5,391 nucleotides of DNA from Ruminococcus sp. GTDB lineage: Bacteria; Bacillota; Clostridia; Oscillospirales; Ruminococcaceae. This document shows, in pieces, positions 5,176-5,391 of the stretch (positions are counted from its first letter, which is position 1; the number at the start of each line of letters is the position of its first letter). Both the position numbers and the translations under genes were made by a program. The notes beneath the pieces were generated by a model. The model was given only the letters and a program-made list of their open reading frames with translations. It was not told the DNA's origin and ran no database searches. The stretch covers positions 1 through 5,391 of the forward strand of contig DYCW01000308.1 of the NCBI GenBank assembly GCA_019417865.1. The letters run 5' to 3'.

Positions 5176-5391
5176 CCGGATCAAACTTATATCCCATTCC
5201 TCTCAAGGTCACGATGAATTTTCGATATCCCCCAAGACTGCCACGCAGCATTTTAATATGCGTATCCACGGTGCGGTCATCTCCAAAGAAATCATAGCCC
5301 CAGACAGCTTCCAGCAATTTATCTCTGGAAAGTGCCAATCCCTTATTTTTTACCAGATAAAACAACAGATCATATTCCTTCGGTGTCATGG
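5168..5391 (-). CDS. OmpR/PhoB-family response regulator, C-terminal part only
   Basis: The gene enters from the right edge, so only the last 74 or so residues are visible. They form most of a winged-helix DNA-binding domain. The start of the domain reads MTPKEYDLLFYLVKN, where the family usually has LTPKE. Next come SRDKLLEAVWGYDF, the recognition helix region DDRTVDTHIKMLR, and the C-terminal hairpin VTLRGMGYKF. The receiver domain with the phospho-accepting aspartate lies outside the window. The methionine at 5389 is internal to the domain and is not the true start. The gene is the first visible member of a regulator, kinase and methyltransferase unit, and its stop overlaps the kinase start by 8 nt. 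It should be the kinase's cognate partner and bind promoter DNA when phosphorylated. Confidence 0.93.
   Translation of the reverse strand, partial: MTPKEYDLLFYLVKNKGLALSRDKLLEAVWGYDFFGDDRTVDTHIKMLRGSLGGYRKFIVTLRGMGYKFDPDA

Noticed and set aside
5168..5389. Response regulator fragment as a complete small DNA-binding protein starting at 5389
   Set aside because: The methionine falls at the usual LTPKE position inside the winged-helix domain, with no start signals visible; the gene simply continues past the edge.

Overview
The window looks like chromosomal DNA of a Gram-positive, anaerobic Firmicute, most likely a Ruminococcus-like member of the Oscillospiraceae. This is an inference from several things: strong purine-rich Shine-Dalgarno sites, a lipoprotein and a signal-anchored L,D-transpeptidase with Thr/Pro/Glu- or Thr-rich linkers, a PduL-type phosphotransacylase, and a clostridial-style OmpR-family two-component system. 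I see no phage gene, transposase, CRISPR array, tRNA or rRNA.

Left part, + strand (1-2075). A GC-rich, partly self-complementary block (1-93) precedes an AT-rich leader. Two envelope genes follow: a lipoprotein with three SH3-like segments (130-1077), then a membrane-anchored YkuD-type L,D-transpeptidase (1113-2015; an upstream GTG at 1074 would overlap the first gene). They read as a small cell-wall unit, with one protein probably binding the wall or other proteins and the other cross-linking or modifying peptidoglycan. The unit ends at a strong hairpin with A and T tracts on both sides (2031-2075), which can serve the convergent gene as well.

Middle, - strand (2104-2749). A stand-alone pduL (phosphate acyltransferase) has its own near-consensus promoter (TTGACG, 17 bp, TAAAAT) and a strong ribosome binding site. 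It has no microcompartment-targeting N-terminal extension, so it is probably a cytosolic phosphotransacetylase in acetate/ATP metabolism.

Right part, - strand (2772-5391, leaving the window). Three overlapping genes form one transcription unit, read right to left: the DNA-binding end of an OmpR/PhoB response regulator (cut by the window edge), its sensor histidine kinase (8-nt overlap), and a compact NOL1/NOP2/Sun-family RNA m5C methyltransferase (14-nt overlap with the kinase). The tight overlaps suggest that signalling and an RNA-modification enzyme are co-translated. The methyltransferase lacks both the NusB-like domain of RsmB and the C-terminal extension of RsmF.

Most of the window is ordinary housekeeping and envelope DNA. 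The points most worth a second look are the GC-rich stem-loop block at the left edge, the two-component/RNA-methyltransferase overlap, the unencapsulated PduL with a dyad over its promoter, and the cysteine-rich extracytoplasmic sensor of the kinase.
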